From contig NZ_JAGIOA010000001.1 in the NCBI RefSeq assembly GCF_017876435.1, positions 124,001 to 188,000 on the forward strand: a DNA stretch of 64,000 nucleotides. Direction: 5' to 3'. Shown here in pieces: positions 52,208 through 61,800 of this stretch. This DNA comes from Microbacterium phyllosphaerae. Lineage in GTDB: Bacteria; Actinomycetota; Actinomycetes; Actinomycetales; Microbacteriaceae. Under the pieces are notes generated by a model that was not told where the DNA came from, did not search any database, and saw nothing but the letters and a program-made list of their open reading frames with translations. Within the stretch, counting starts at the first letter, position 1. The number at the start of each line of letters is the position of its first letter. Position numbers and translations under genes: made by a program.

Positions 52208-53527
52208 ATGCCCGCCGCGCCGTTCCTCCGCACGCCCAGTGTCCGCGAGCAACGCAGCGACCTCGTGCTCGCTGCGGTCATGTTCGTGGGCGCGGTGCTG
52301 AGCGCCGCTCTGTCGACGGTCGCCGAGATCTACGGCGACACCCGCGCCGAGCCGTGGACGGCGCTCGTGTACGCGCTCGCCGTCACCGCGCCGCTCGCGG
52401 TGCGGCGTCGCTGGCCGGGCCCCGTGGCCGTGGCGATCTGCGCCGCCTACTTCCTCGCGATCTCGTTCCAGGTGCCCGAGATCTACGTCGGCAACATCGC
52501 CATGTTCGTCTCGCTGTACACGGTGGGCGCGTGGATGAACAACCGCCGAGCCGCGATGATCGTGCGCGTCTCGATCATCGTCGGCATGTTCATCTGGCTC
52601 ATCATCACGATGTATCGCCAGGCGATCGAGGAGGCCGACAAGGCCGAGGTCGCCGCCGGTCTGCTCTCGCCCTATCTGGCCTTCATGCTCATCCAGCTGC
52701 TGCTGAACGTGCTCTACTTCGGCGGCGCCTACTACTTCGGCGAGCGCTCATGGCATGCGGCGCAGGAGCGCCAGGTGCTCGAAGAGCGAACAGCCGAGCT
52801 CGAGCGTGAGCGCGAGGTCACAGCGGCGCAGGCCGTCGCCCTCGACCGCGTGCGCATCGCGCGCGAGCTGCACGACGTGGTCGCGCACCACGTCTCGGTG
52901 ATGGGTGTGCAGGCAGGCGCCGCTCGGCTGGTGATCGATCACGACCCGGAGAAGTCGAAGAGCATCCTGACCGGGATCGAGGGATCGGCCCGCGATGCCA
53001 TCCACGAGCTGCGGCAGCTGCTCGAGACCCTGCGCTCGCCCGGCAGCGAGACGCCGGATGCCGCGTCGACCGTGGCCCTCGACGACATCCGCGCGCTGGT
53101 CGAGGCCTCGGTCGAGGCGGGACTGCCGACCGTGTACACGGTCATCGGGGAGCCCGCGGCCGTCCCCTCCGTCGTCGCCGTGAACCTGTACCGGATCACG
53201 CAGGAGTCCCTCACGAACGCCCGCCGTCACGCGGGACTCGGAGCCACGGCGGACGTGCGGGTCCGTTACGACGACGAGGGCGTCGAGGTCGAGATCGTCA
53301 ACACGGGCCGCACGGTGACGGCGCTGCGTCCGGGTCTGGGTCAGCTCGGCATGCGCGAGCGGGCGGCCGCGTCGGGCGGCACCCTCGAGGTGACCCCTCG
53401 CCCCTCGGGAGGGCTGCGCGTGCGGGCCCGCGTGCCTCTGCCCGGCACAGCGCCTCTCACCGACACAGGGCCTCTCACCGGCACAGCGCCGCTGACCGCC
53501 ACGACCGAGACGAGCACCGCCTCATGA
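52208..53527 (+). CDS. NarL-type sensor histidine kinase
   Basis: 439 residues. The N-terminal half has five or six membrane helices (to about residue 170), then a short coiled coil, the HisKA_3 box with H222 in ARELHDVVAHHVSVM, and a HATPase domain with NLYRITQESLTNARRHA (N box) and LGQLGMRERAAASGG (G box). The C-terminal 25 residues carry a repeated (G/D)T-(A/G)-P-L-T element. It is co-translated with the response regulator (ATGA overlap at 53524). The signal is not known. Confidence 0.9.
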   Translation: MPAAPFLRTPSVREQRSDLVLAAVMFVGAVLSAALSTVAEIYGDTRAEPWTALVYALAVTAPLAVRRRWPGPVAVAICAAYFLAISFQVPEIYVGNIAMFVSLYTVGAWMNNRRAAMIVRVSIIVGMFIWLIITMYRQAIEEADKAEVAAGLLSPYLAFMLIQLLLNVLYFGGAYYFGERSWHAAQERQVLEERTAELEREREVTAAQAVALDRVRIARELHDVVAHHVSVMGVQAGAARLVIDHDPEKSKSILTGIEGSARDAIHELRQLLETLRSPGSETPDAASTVALDDIRALVEASVEAGLPTVYTVIGEPAAVPSVVAVNLYRITQESLTNARRHAGLGATADVRVRYDDEGVEVEIVNTGRTVTALRPGLGQLGMRERAAASGGTLEVTPRPSGGLRVRARVPLPGTAPLTDTGPLTGTAPLTATTETSTAS

Positions 53528-54222
53528 CCACGCCCACTCCCCCGATCCGGGTGCTCCTCGTCGACGATCACGTGATGCTGCGTGCCGGTTTCCGCACGAT
53601 CCTCGACACCCAGCCCGACATCACCGTCGTGGGTGAGGCGGCGACCGGCGCCGAAGCGGTGGCCCAGGCATCCGCTCTCCACCCCGACGTGATCACGATG
53701 GATGTGCAGATGCCCGACATGGACGGCATCGAGGCGACCCGGCGGATCGTCGCCGATCCCGCGATCTCCGCCGCCATCGCGATCGTGACGACCTTCGACC
53801 GGGACGACTACCTCTATCAGGCGCTCGATGCCGGAGCGAGCGGCTTCCTGCTCAAGAACGCCGGCGCCGAAGACCTCATCGCCGCGGTCCGCGCGCTCGC
53901 GGCCGGCGACGGGATGCTCGCACCCGAGGTCACGCGTCGGGTGCTCGCCCGGTTCGCCCACACGTCGGAGCCGACGGCAGCTCCGGCATCCGCCCCCGCC
54001 GTCAGCGTCCCCGCGCCTGCGCTGCTCGCCGACCCGCTCACCGAGCGCGAGGCCGAGGTTCTCGCCCTGCTCGCGGATGCCCGCAGCAACGCCGAGATCG
54101 CGAGCGCCCTGTTCATCGGCGAGGCGACCGTGAAGACCCACGTCTCGCGGATCCTGCAGAAGCTCGGCGCCCGCGACCGCGTGCAGGCCGTCGTGCTCGC
54201 CCACCGTATGGGACTCGCGTAA
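53524..54222 (+). CDS. NarL/LuxR-family response regulator
   Basis: 232 residues. Receiver domain with D14-D15, phospho-acceptor D60 in VITMDVQMPDMDG and the switch LLKNAGAEDLI; an Ala/Pro linker; then a LuxR-type helix-turn-helix (LTEREAEVLALLADARSNAEIASALFIGEATVKTHVSRILQKL). It is the partner of the upstream kinase. The next gene has its own -10 and may or may not be a target. Confidence 0.93.
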   Translation: MTTPTPPIRVLLVDDHVMLRAGFRTILDTQPDITVVGEAATGAEAVAQASALHPDVITMDVQMPDMDGIEATRRIVADPAISAAIAIVTTFDRDDYLYQALDAGASGFLLKNAGAEDLIAAVRALAAGDGMLAPEVTRRVLARFAHTSEPTAAPASAPAVSVPAPALLADPLTEREAEVLALLADARSNAEIASALFIGEATVKTHVSRILQKLGARDRVQAVVLAHRMGLA

Positions 54223-54246
54223 CCCCGGCCCCGATACGCTCGGAGG

Positions 54247-55419
54247 ATGCCGACAGCCGCACCGCTCTCCCGACCGATCCTGGCCGGGGTCGTCACCGCG
54301 CTGGTCGGATTCACGAGCTCGTTCGCCGTCGTGCTCACCGGCCTCAGCGCCGTGGGGGCGACACCGGCGCAGGCGGCCAGCGGACTGCTCGCGGTCAGCC
54401 TCACCATGGGACTCGCGTGCATCGTGCTCGCCTGGCGGTATCGGATGCCGATCACGGTCGCGTGGTCGACGCCCGGGGCCGCACTGCTCGCCGCGACCGG
54501 CGTCGTCGACGGCGGCTGGTCGGCGGCCGTCGGGGCGTTCCTCGTGACGGCGGCATTGATCCTGCTCACGGCGCTCTGGCCGGCGCTCGGCGCGCTGATC
54601 GCCCGCATCCCTCCGTCCATCGCGCAGGCGATGCTCGCAGGCGTCCTGCTGCCGCTGTGCCTCGCGCCGATCACCGGTCTCGTCGCCAACCCCTGGGGCG
54701 TGGTGCCCGTCGTGCTCACCTGGCTGGTCTTCGCGCGTCTCGCACCGCGCTGGGCCGTTCCGCTCGCATTCCTCGCCGCTGCTGTCGTCGTCACCGTCTC
54801 GCTCGTCCAGGAGGGCGCTCCGGTCGACCCCGGGCTGCTCATACCGGGGTTCGCCTTCACGGCCCCCACGTTCACCGTCGGTGCGATGATCGGTGTCGCC
54901 CTGCCCCTGTTCATCGTCACCATGGCGTCGCAGAACGTGCCCGGCATCGCGATCATGCGCAGCTTCGGCTACGAGGTCCCCTGGCGTCCGGCGATGCTCG
55001 TCACCGGCGTCGGCACCGCGCTCGGCGCCACAGCAGGCGGCCACGCGATCAACCTCGCAGCCATCAGCGCCGCGCTCGCCGCCTCCCCCGACGCCGACCC
55101 CGACCCGAAGCGGCGCTGGATCGCCGGCGTCTCGACCGGCGCGTCCTACCTCGTGCTCGGTGGATTCTCCGCCGCGTTCGCCGCGCTCGTGCTGCTCGCA
55201 CCGGAGGCCGTCATCCCCGCGGTGGCCGGCCTCGCGCTGTTCGCGGCGTTCGGGTCGGCCGTGCAGCAGGCGATCGACGATCCCGGCGAGCGCATCCCCG
55301 CCGTCGTGACGTTCCTGGTGGCGGCATCCGGCATCTCGCTGCTGGGGGTCAGCGCCGCGTTCTGGGCACTCGTCGCCGGACTCGTCGTTCGCACGGCCCT
55401 GCACGCCGGGCGCCGCTGA
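54247..55419 (+). CDS. BenE-type benzoate/H+ symporter family transporter
   Basis: 390 residues with 12 membrane segments. SSFAVVLTGLSAVGATPAQAASGL at the start, PITVAWSTPGAALLAATG, and the conserved MASQNVPGIAIMRSFGY with GGHAINLAAISAAL are the BenE pattern. Benzoate itself is not proved; no benzoate degradation genes are nearby. The ATG at 54247 is 6 nt after TACGCT (54235-54240). Confidence 0.9.
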   Translation: MPTAAPLSRPILAGVVTALVGFTSSFAVVLTGLSAVGATPAQAASGLLAVSLTMGLACIVLAWRYRMPITVAWSTPGAALLAATGVVDGGWSAAVGAFLVTAALILLTALWPALGALIARIPPSIAQAMLAGVLLPLCLAPITGLVANPWGVVPVVLTWLVFARLAPRWAVPLAFLAAAVVVTVSLVQEGAPVDPGLLIPGFAFTAPTFTVGAMIGVALPLFIVTMASQNVPGIAIMRSFGYEVPWRPAMLVTGVGTALGATAGGHAINLAAISAALAASPDADPDPKRRWIAGVSTGASYLVLGGFSAAFAALVLLAPEAVIPAVAGLALFAAFGSAVQQAIDDPGERIPAVVTFLVAASGISLLGVSAAFWALVAGLVVRTALHAGRR

Positions 55420-55453
55420 AGCCCCGATCCATCGCCTCGGCTAGCGTGGGGGC

Positions 55454-56671
55454 GTGACCGTTCCCGCACCAGCGCCCGTCCCGTCGCCCGGCCCTCCCGC
55501 CGGTCATTTCGACGCCCGCCCGCTGCTCGAGCCGGTGAATCCCGCCGAGGTCGATGCGTTCGCGCGCGCCCAGCGCACCGCCCACCCCAGCTCTGCCGGT
55601 CAGATCATCGCGTGGGTGTTCGCCGGCTTCGCGCTGCTGTGCGTGGTGCCCGTCATCGCGATCATGATCATGGGCCTGGGCTATGCGATCGGTCGGGGAA
55701 CGGGAGTCGCGGTCGGCGGGGTCCTCGGCCTGCTGCTGCTCGCCGGACTGGTCGTGGGAATCGTGATGCTCGTGCGCCGCGGCATCCACACCCGCAATCT
55801 GACGCGGTTCCGTCTCGCCCGCTTCGCGCAGGCGAATGCGATGAGCTACTTCGCTCGCATCGACGACCCACCGCTGCCGGGCATGATCTTCTCGAGCGGA
55901 TCGGCCCGGATGTCGACCGACGTGCTCCGGGGCGTCGATCCCCGATTCGTCGAGTTCGGCAACTACCAGTACACGACGAGCAACGGCAAGCAGTCGCAGA
56001 CGCATCGGTGGGGGTACGTCGCCGTCAAGCTCGACGTGCCACTGCCGAACATCGTGCTCGACGCCCTCGGCAACAACACCCTCGGCAGCACGATCGCCGG
56101 CGCCTTCAGCGGCGACCAGCGGCTCTCGCTCGAGGGCGACTTCGACCGCTACTTCTCGCTGTACTGCCCCGCGGGTTACGAGGTCGACGCCCTCTACCTC
56201 TTCACGCCCGACGTCATGGCGCGCTTCATCGATCACGCCGCGCAGCTCGACGTGGAGATCGTCGACGACTGGCTGTTCCTCTACGCCCGTCGCGAGATCT
56301 CGACGCTCGACCCGGCGACCTGGGCCTGGCTGTTCGGCGCGGTCGGCGCTCTGCTGACCAAGCTCGACCAGTGGGCCCGATGGCGCGACGATCGACTGCG
56401 GCTGTCCACCCCGCATCCCGGATTCGCGGGAGTCGCCGCGCAGGCGGGGCTTCCGTCTCCGGCCGCCTCGCCCGGCATCCCCGGAGCCCCCGCGCTGCCG
56501 TTCGCGGCTCCACAGGGCCTGCTGACCCCGCCACCGGGCGTCGCCCCGCCGGGCCAGCGACTCAAGCGCCGGAGCCCCTGGCTGATCGTCGGCATCATCG
56601 TCGGCGTCATGTTCGTGGTGACCATGGCGCCCTTCGCGATCGGCATCTTCTCGTTCCTGTTCCTGGGCTGA
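55454..56671 (+). CDS. Membrane protein with DUF3137-like core
   Basis: 405 residues. A Pro-rich N-terminus is followed by two membrane helices (about 50-75 and 82-108), then a long soluble domain with YFSLYCPAGYEVDALYLFTPDVMARFID, similar to DUF3137, a Pro/Gly linker, and a C-terminal membrane helix. The topology would put the soluble domain in the cytoplasm. The GTG at 55454 is 6 nt after TAGCGT. Function unknown. Confidence 0.75.
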   Translation: MTVPAPAPVPSPGPPAGHFDARPLLEPVNPAEVDAFARAQRTAHPSSAGQIIAWVFAGFALLCVVPVIAIMIMGLGYAIGRGTGVAVGGVLGLLLLAGLVVGIVMLVRRGIHTRNLTRFRLARFAQANAMSYFARIDDPPLPGMIFSSGSARMSTDVLRGVDPRFVEFGNYQYTTSNGKQSQTHRWGYVAVKLDVPLPNIVLDALGNNTLGSTIAGAFSGDQRLSLEGDFDRYFSLYCPAGYEVDALYLFTPDVMARFIDHAAQLDVEIVDDWLFLYARREISTLDPATWAWLFGAVGALLTKLDQWARWRDDRLRLSTPHPGFAGVAAQAGLPSPAASPGIPGAPALPFAAPQGLLTPPPGVAPPGQRLKRRSPWLIVGIIVGVMFVVTMAPFAIGIFSFLFLG

Positions 56672-56784
56672 CCCCCGCACAGGTCACTCCCCCGCAGGGT
56701 GGACGGTCTCTCCACCGCGCTCACCCGCACAGATCCGCCACAGGGGGGATGCCGCGACGCCATGCCCCGCCATAGCGTGAGGGC

Positions 56785-57681
56785 ATGACCACAGGAAAGC
56801 TCGTACTGACCGGGATCACCAAGAGCTACGGCTCTCGGCGCGTGCTCGACGACGTCTCGTTCGAGGTGGCCCCCGGGCGCCTCACCGGGTTCGTCGGCGG
56901 CAACGGCGCCGGCAAGACCACGACCATGCGCATCGTCCTCGGACTCCTCAGCTCCGACGGCGGAACCGTCGAACTCGACGGCAAGACCCTCACCTCCGCC
57001 GACCGGCGGCTCTTCGGGTACATGCCGGAGGAGCGGGGCCTGTACCCCAAGATGAAGGTGCTCGAGCAGATCGTGTACCTCGCCCGTCTGCACGGCTTCA
57101 GCAAGACGGATGCCGCCACCCGCGCGACCGCGCTGCTCACCGAGCTCGGACTCGGGGAGCGCCTCGGCGACACGATCGAGTCGCTCTCGCTCGGCAACCA
57201 GCAGCGTGCGCAGATCGCCGCATCCCTCGTGCACGACCCCGAGGTGCTGATCCTCGACGAGCCGTTCTCGGGCCTCGACCCGCTCGCGGTCGACGTGGTC
57301 GCCTCAGTGCTCCAGGCCTCGGCCTCGAAGGGCGCATCGATCCTCTTCTCGTCGCACCAGCTCGATGTCGTCGAGCGGCTGTGCGACGACCTCGTGATCC
57401 TCGCCGCGGGCACGATCCGCGCCTCCGGATCCCGTGACGCGCTCCGCGCCCAGCACGCGGGCAGCCGCTACGAGCTGGTCTCGGCGGGAGACGCCGGGTG
57501 GCTGCGCGCCGAACCGGGTGTCACCGTGCTCGACTTCGAGGGCGGTTATGCGCTGTTCGACGCCGACGACGCCGAGGTCGCCCAGCGCGTGCTGCGCACT
57601 GCCGTCGACCGCGGCGACGTGGCGAGCTTCGCCCCCCAGCATCCGTCCCTCGCACAGATCTTCAAGGAGGTCATCCAGTGA
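56785..57681 (+). CDS. ABC transporter ATP-binding protein (Nat/DUF4162 type)
   Basis: 298 residues. GGNGAGKTTTMRIVLG Walker A, SLGNQQRAQIAASLVHDPEVLILDEPFSGLDPLA signature and Walker B, and a C-terminal DUF4162-like regulatory domain ending ASFAPQHPSLAQIFKEVIQ. It energises the following permease. The ATG at 56785 is 6 nt after TAGCGT, and an AAGGAGG ribosome site for the permease lies in its last codons. Confidence 0.92.
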   Translation: MTTGKLVLTGITKSYGSRRVLDDVSFEVAPGRLTGFVGGNGAGKTTTMRIVLGLLSSDGGTVELDGKTLTSADRRLFGYMPEERGLYPKMKVLEQIVYLARLHGFSKTDAATRATALLTELGLGERLGDTIESLSLGNQQRAQIAASLVHDPEVLILDEPFSGLDPLAVDVVASVLQASASKGASILFSSHQLDVVERLCDDLVILAAGTIRASGSRDALRAQHAGSRYELVSAGDAGWLRAEPGVTVLDFEGGYALFDADDAEVAQRVLRTAVDRGDVASFAPQHPSLAQIFKEVIQ

Positions 57682-58784
57682 GCACCTCGAACACCACCGG
57701 ATCTGCCGGCTCCGGCTCCCAGGCCTCGATGATCTGGCTCGTCGCCGAGCGCGAGATCGGGTCGAAGCTGCGCAGCAAGGCATTCCTGATCTCGACGGGC
57801 GTCCTGCTGCTCATCGCGCTCGCGGGCATCGTGATCGGCGGCTTCGCGAGCAAGAACACGGATGCGATGCCCGTCGCCGTGACGTCCGAGACGGCATCCC
57901 TGGTGTCGGCGCTCCCCGACATCGACGTCACCGAGGTGCCGGACCAGGCCGCGGCCGAAGAACTGCTGCGTGACGAGAAGGTCGACGCCGCCGTTCTGCC
58001 GGGCGACGGACCGACCGGTCTCACCGTCGTGGCACTCAAGGACGCCCCGACGAGTCTCGTGTCGGCGCTGTCCCAGGCTCCGACGGTCGAGATCCTCGAA
58101 CCCGCCACGACCAACCCGCTGCTGCGCTACTTCATCGCGATCGCCTTCGGCATCGTGTTCATGGGAGCCGCGGCGACCTTCGGCGGCACGATCGCCCAGA
58201 GCATCGTCGAGGAGAAGCAGACCCGCGTGGTCGAGATCCTGCTGTCGACCATCTCGGCGCGCACGCTGCTCGCCGGCAAGGTGATCGGCAACACGATCCT
58301 CGCGATGGGTCAGATCCTCGCCCTGGCCGCGGTCGCCACGATCGGGCTGATAGTCACCGGCCAACGCGAGGTGCTGTCGACGCTCGGAGCCCCGATCATC
58401 TGGTTCGCGGTGTTCTTCCTGTTCGGGTTCATCCTGCTCGCGGCGATGTTCGCGGCGGCGGCATCCATGGTCTCCCGTCAGGAGGACATCGGCTCGACCA
58501 CGACCCCCATCACGATGCTGATCATGGCCCCGTACGTGCTGGTGATCATCTTCAACGACAACCCGCTGGTGCTGACGATCATGTCGTACGTGCCGTTCTC
58601 GGCGCCGGTCGGCATGCCGATGCGACTGTTCGTGGGCGAGGCGCAGTGGTGGGAGCCGCTGCTGAGCCTCGTGATCCTGCTCGCGAGCTGCGTCGCCGCG
58701 ATCGTCGTCGGCGCGAAGATCTACGAGAACTCGCTGCTGCGCATGGGCTCGCGGGTCAAGCTCGTGGAGGCCCTGCGCGGCTGA
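57678..58784 (+). CDS. ABC-2 type permease (NatB-like)
   Basis: 368 residues. One N-terminal helix, an extracytoplasmic loop of about 120 residues, then five helices (from about residue 150). SIVEEKQTRVVEILLSTISARTLLAGKVIGN is the coupling segment typical of NatB. The GTG at 57678 overlaps the ATPase stop and is preceded by AAGGAGG at 8 nt. Together they may extrude Na+ or a drug; not decided. Confidence 0.9.
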   Translation: MSTSNTTGSAGSGSQASMIWLVAEREIGSKLRSKAFLISTGVLLLIALAGIVIGGFASKNTDAMPVAVTSETASLVSALPDIDVTEVPDQAAAEELLRDEKVDAAVLPGDGPTGLTVVALKDAPTSLVSALSQAPTVEILEPATTNPLLRYFIAIAFGIVFMGAAATFGGTIAQSIVEEKQTRVVEILLSTISARTLLAGKVIGNTILAMGQILALAAVATIGLIVTGQREVLSTLGAPIIWFAVFFLFGFILLAAMFAAAASMVSRQEDIGSTTTPITMLIMAPYVLVIIFNDNPLVLTIMSYVPFSAPVGMPMRLFVGEAQWWEPLLSLVILLASCVAAIVVGAKIYENSLLRMGSRVKLVEALRG

Positions 58785-58811
58785 GGTCGCTCGGATCACC
58801 CCGCCATCGAC

Positions 58812-58849
58812 GAGGCCCCACCCCGCAGACATCTGCAGGGTGGGGCCTC
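58812..58849. terminator. Bidirectional hairpin terminator before putA
   Basis: GAGGCCCCACCC (58812-58823) pairs with GGGTGGGGCCTC (58838-58849), and an inner GCAGA/TCTGC stem extends it. It lies between the convergent permease and putA genes. Confidence 0.9.
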
Positions 58850-58873
58850 GTCGTTCCGGCGGTCAGACCCGGG

Positions 58874-61800
58874 TCAGATCAGACCCTCCGACAGGGTGGT
58901 GGGGTTGCCGAACCGGTGGTTCGTGATCGACACGGCCTGCTCGTGCAGGAACGGCAGCATCTCGACGCGGCCCGCACCCGTGACGGCGTGCGACCAGACG
59001 GCGACGTCCGGGGTTCCACCGAGAGCCTCGAACAGGGCCGACGCGTCACCGCCGACGAGGCGCACCCGCTGCCAGCTGTGCTCGGCCTTCGCCGCAGCCT
59101 TCGCGAAGCGCTTGACCCACGCCGCATCCTTCTCGTGCGTGACCGTGATGCCCTGGGCGCGCAGCGCCTTCTCGACCCGCGCGGGCAGAGCAGGGGCAGA
59201 CACGGTGAACGGGCTGCCGCTGCGCAGAGCCGCGGCGATCACGCGGATGCCGTCGGCCAGCGCCGCGTCCTCACCGATGCGCACGTCGGCGGCGACCGGG
59301 CGATACCGGAACACGTTGCGCTCGACGCCGAGGCCGGACTTGTCGCTGACGGTGCCGAACTCGGTGGTCCAGGCCCGCTCGTCGGCGGCGGCGGCGCGGT
59401 GCAGCCACTCGATCTCGACGGCGCCGAGGTCGGAGCCGGCAGCGTTCAGCAGCGCGTCGACCGCGGGGATCACGGCAGCACCCGGTGCGGCCGCCGGCAG
59501 TTCGGCAGGAGCCCAGTCGCCGAGGCCGAACAGGTAGTTCGGTCCACCGGCCTTGGCTCCGGCGCCGACGGCCGAGCGCTTCCATCCGCCGAACGGCTGG
59601 CGCTGCACGATCGCGCCGGTGATGCCGCGGTTGACGTAGAGGTTTCCGGCGTCGACACGGTCGAGCCAGGTGGCGACCTCCTCGGAGTCGAGCGAGTGGA
59701 TGCCGGCGGTGAGGCCGTAGTCCACCGCATTCTGCAGACGGATCGCCTCGTCGAGGTCCTTCGCGTGCATGATGCCGAGCACGGGTCCGAAGAACTCGGT
59801 CAGGTGGGTGGTCGATCCCGGTGCGACGCCGATCTTGACGCCGGGCGTCCACTGCTTTCCCTCGTCGTCGAGCTTGCGGGGCTCCACGAGCCAGCGCTCG
59901 CCCCGCTCGAGGGTCGTCAGCGCGGTCAGCAGCTTGCCGTTCGCCGGCTCGATGATCGGTCCCATCTGCGTCGCCGGGTCTTCGGGCAGACCGACGCGCA
60001 TCGAGGTGACGGCGTCGACCAGCTGGCGCTCGAACCGCTTCGAGTCGGCCACGGAGCCGACGAGGATCGCAAGCGATGCCGCCGAGCACTTCTGCCCCGC
60101 GTGACCGAACGCGCTGCGGGCGACGTCCGCGGCCGCGAGGTCGAGATCGGCCGACGGCGTGACGATGATCGCGTTCTTGCCGCTGGTCTCGGCGAGCAGC
60201 GGCAGGTCGGAGCGGAACGACCGGAACAGCTGCGCCGTCTCGTAGGCGCCGGTGAGGATGACGCGGTCGACCTCGGGGCTGGCGACCAGGCGGGTGCCGA
60301 GGTCGCGGTTCGCGAGGTCGACGAGCGCGAGCAGGTCGCGCGGCACGCCCGCGGCCCACAGCGCCTCGACCATGACGGCACCGCAGCGCTGGGTCAGCTT
60401 GGCGGGCTTGATGACCACACCCGAACCGGAGGCGAGACCGGCGAGCACTCCCCCCGCGGGGATCGCGACGGGGAAGTTCCACGGCGGCGTCACCACGGTC
60501 ACCTTCGAGGGCACGAACTCGGCGCCGTCGACGGTCTCGAGGTCGAGCGCGCGCTCGGCGTAGTAGTGGGCGAAGTCGATCGCCTCGGAGACCTCGGGGT
60601 CGGCCTCGGCGATCGTCTTGCCTGCCTCGTGGGCCATGATCTCGATCAGCTGACCGCGTCGGGCAGCGAGCTCGTCGCCCGCGCGGTGCAGCACGGCGGC
60701 GCGCTCGGCGGCGGGCAGCGCGGCCCACCGGACGGCGGCGGCGGATGCGGCGGCGAAGATGCCGTCGAGCTCATCGGTCGTCTCGACCCTGGCGAGGGCG
60801 ATCGAGTCGAGGCCGAGCGTCGAGTCGACCGACCGCGCCAGGATCTCACGGCCCCAGGTGCGGTTCGCGGCGATCGCGGGGTCGCTGTCTGGCTGGTTCT
60901 CGAAGCCGGTGGTCACGGCATCCGACTGTGCTGCCGCCTCCGCGGCGCGGTCCTGCACGCGATTCGACGACGGCACCGACCGGTCGGCCTCGAGCCCTGC
61001 CAGCGAGCGCTCGAAACGCTCGCGCTCACGGGTGAGCAGCGCGGGGTCGGAGGCCAGCTCGAACACGGCCGACATGAAGTTCTCGGGGCTCGCGTTCTCT
61101 TCGAGGCGGCGCACGAGGTAGGCGATCGCGACGTCGAACTCGGCCGGGTTCACGACCGGCGTGTACAGCAGCAGCTGGCCGACGTCCTTGCGGACAGCCT
61201 CGGCCTGACCGGTCGCCATGCCGAGGAGCATCTCGTACTCCACGGCATCCGTCACGTTCCGGGCCTTGGCGAGCAGCCACGTGTAGGCGATGTCGAACAG
61301 GTTGTGTCCCGCGACGCCGATGCGCACGGCATCCAGTCGCTCCGGCGTCATCGACCAGTCGAGCACGCGCTTGTAGTTCGTGTCGGAGTCCTGCTTGGTG
61401 CCGTAGGTCGCGAGAGGCCAGCCGTGCACCTTCGAGTCGACCTCTTCCATGGCGAGGTTGGCGCCCTTGACGACGCGCACCTTGATGGGCGCTCCGCCCT
61501 TAGCCCGGCGGGCGGCGGCCCACTCCTGCAGCCGCTGCATCGCGCCGAGCGCGTCGGGCAGGTAGGCCTGCAGCACGATGCCGGCCTCGAGATCCTCGAA
61601 GCCGGGCTGGTCGAGGATGCTGGTGAACGCCGCGATCGTCAGGTCGAGGTCGCGGAACTCCTCCATGTCGAGGTTGATGAACTTCGTCCTGCCCGCGGCC
61701 TCCGACGAGGCGGCCAGCTCGTAGAGCGGGGTCAGCTTGGTGACGACGTCGGCCACGGCCTCGTCGAACGACCACATCGACAGCTGGCTGACGACGCTCG

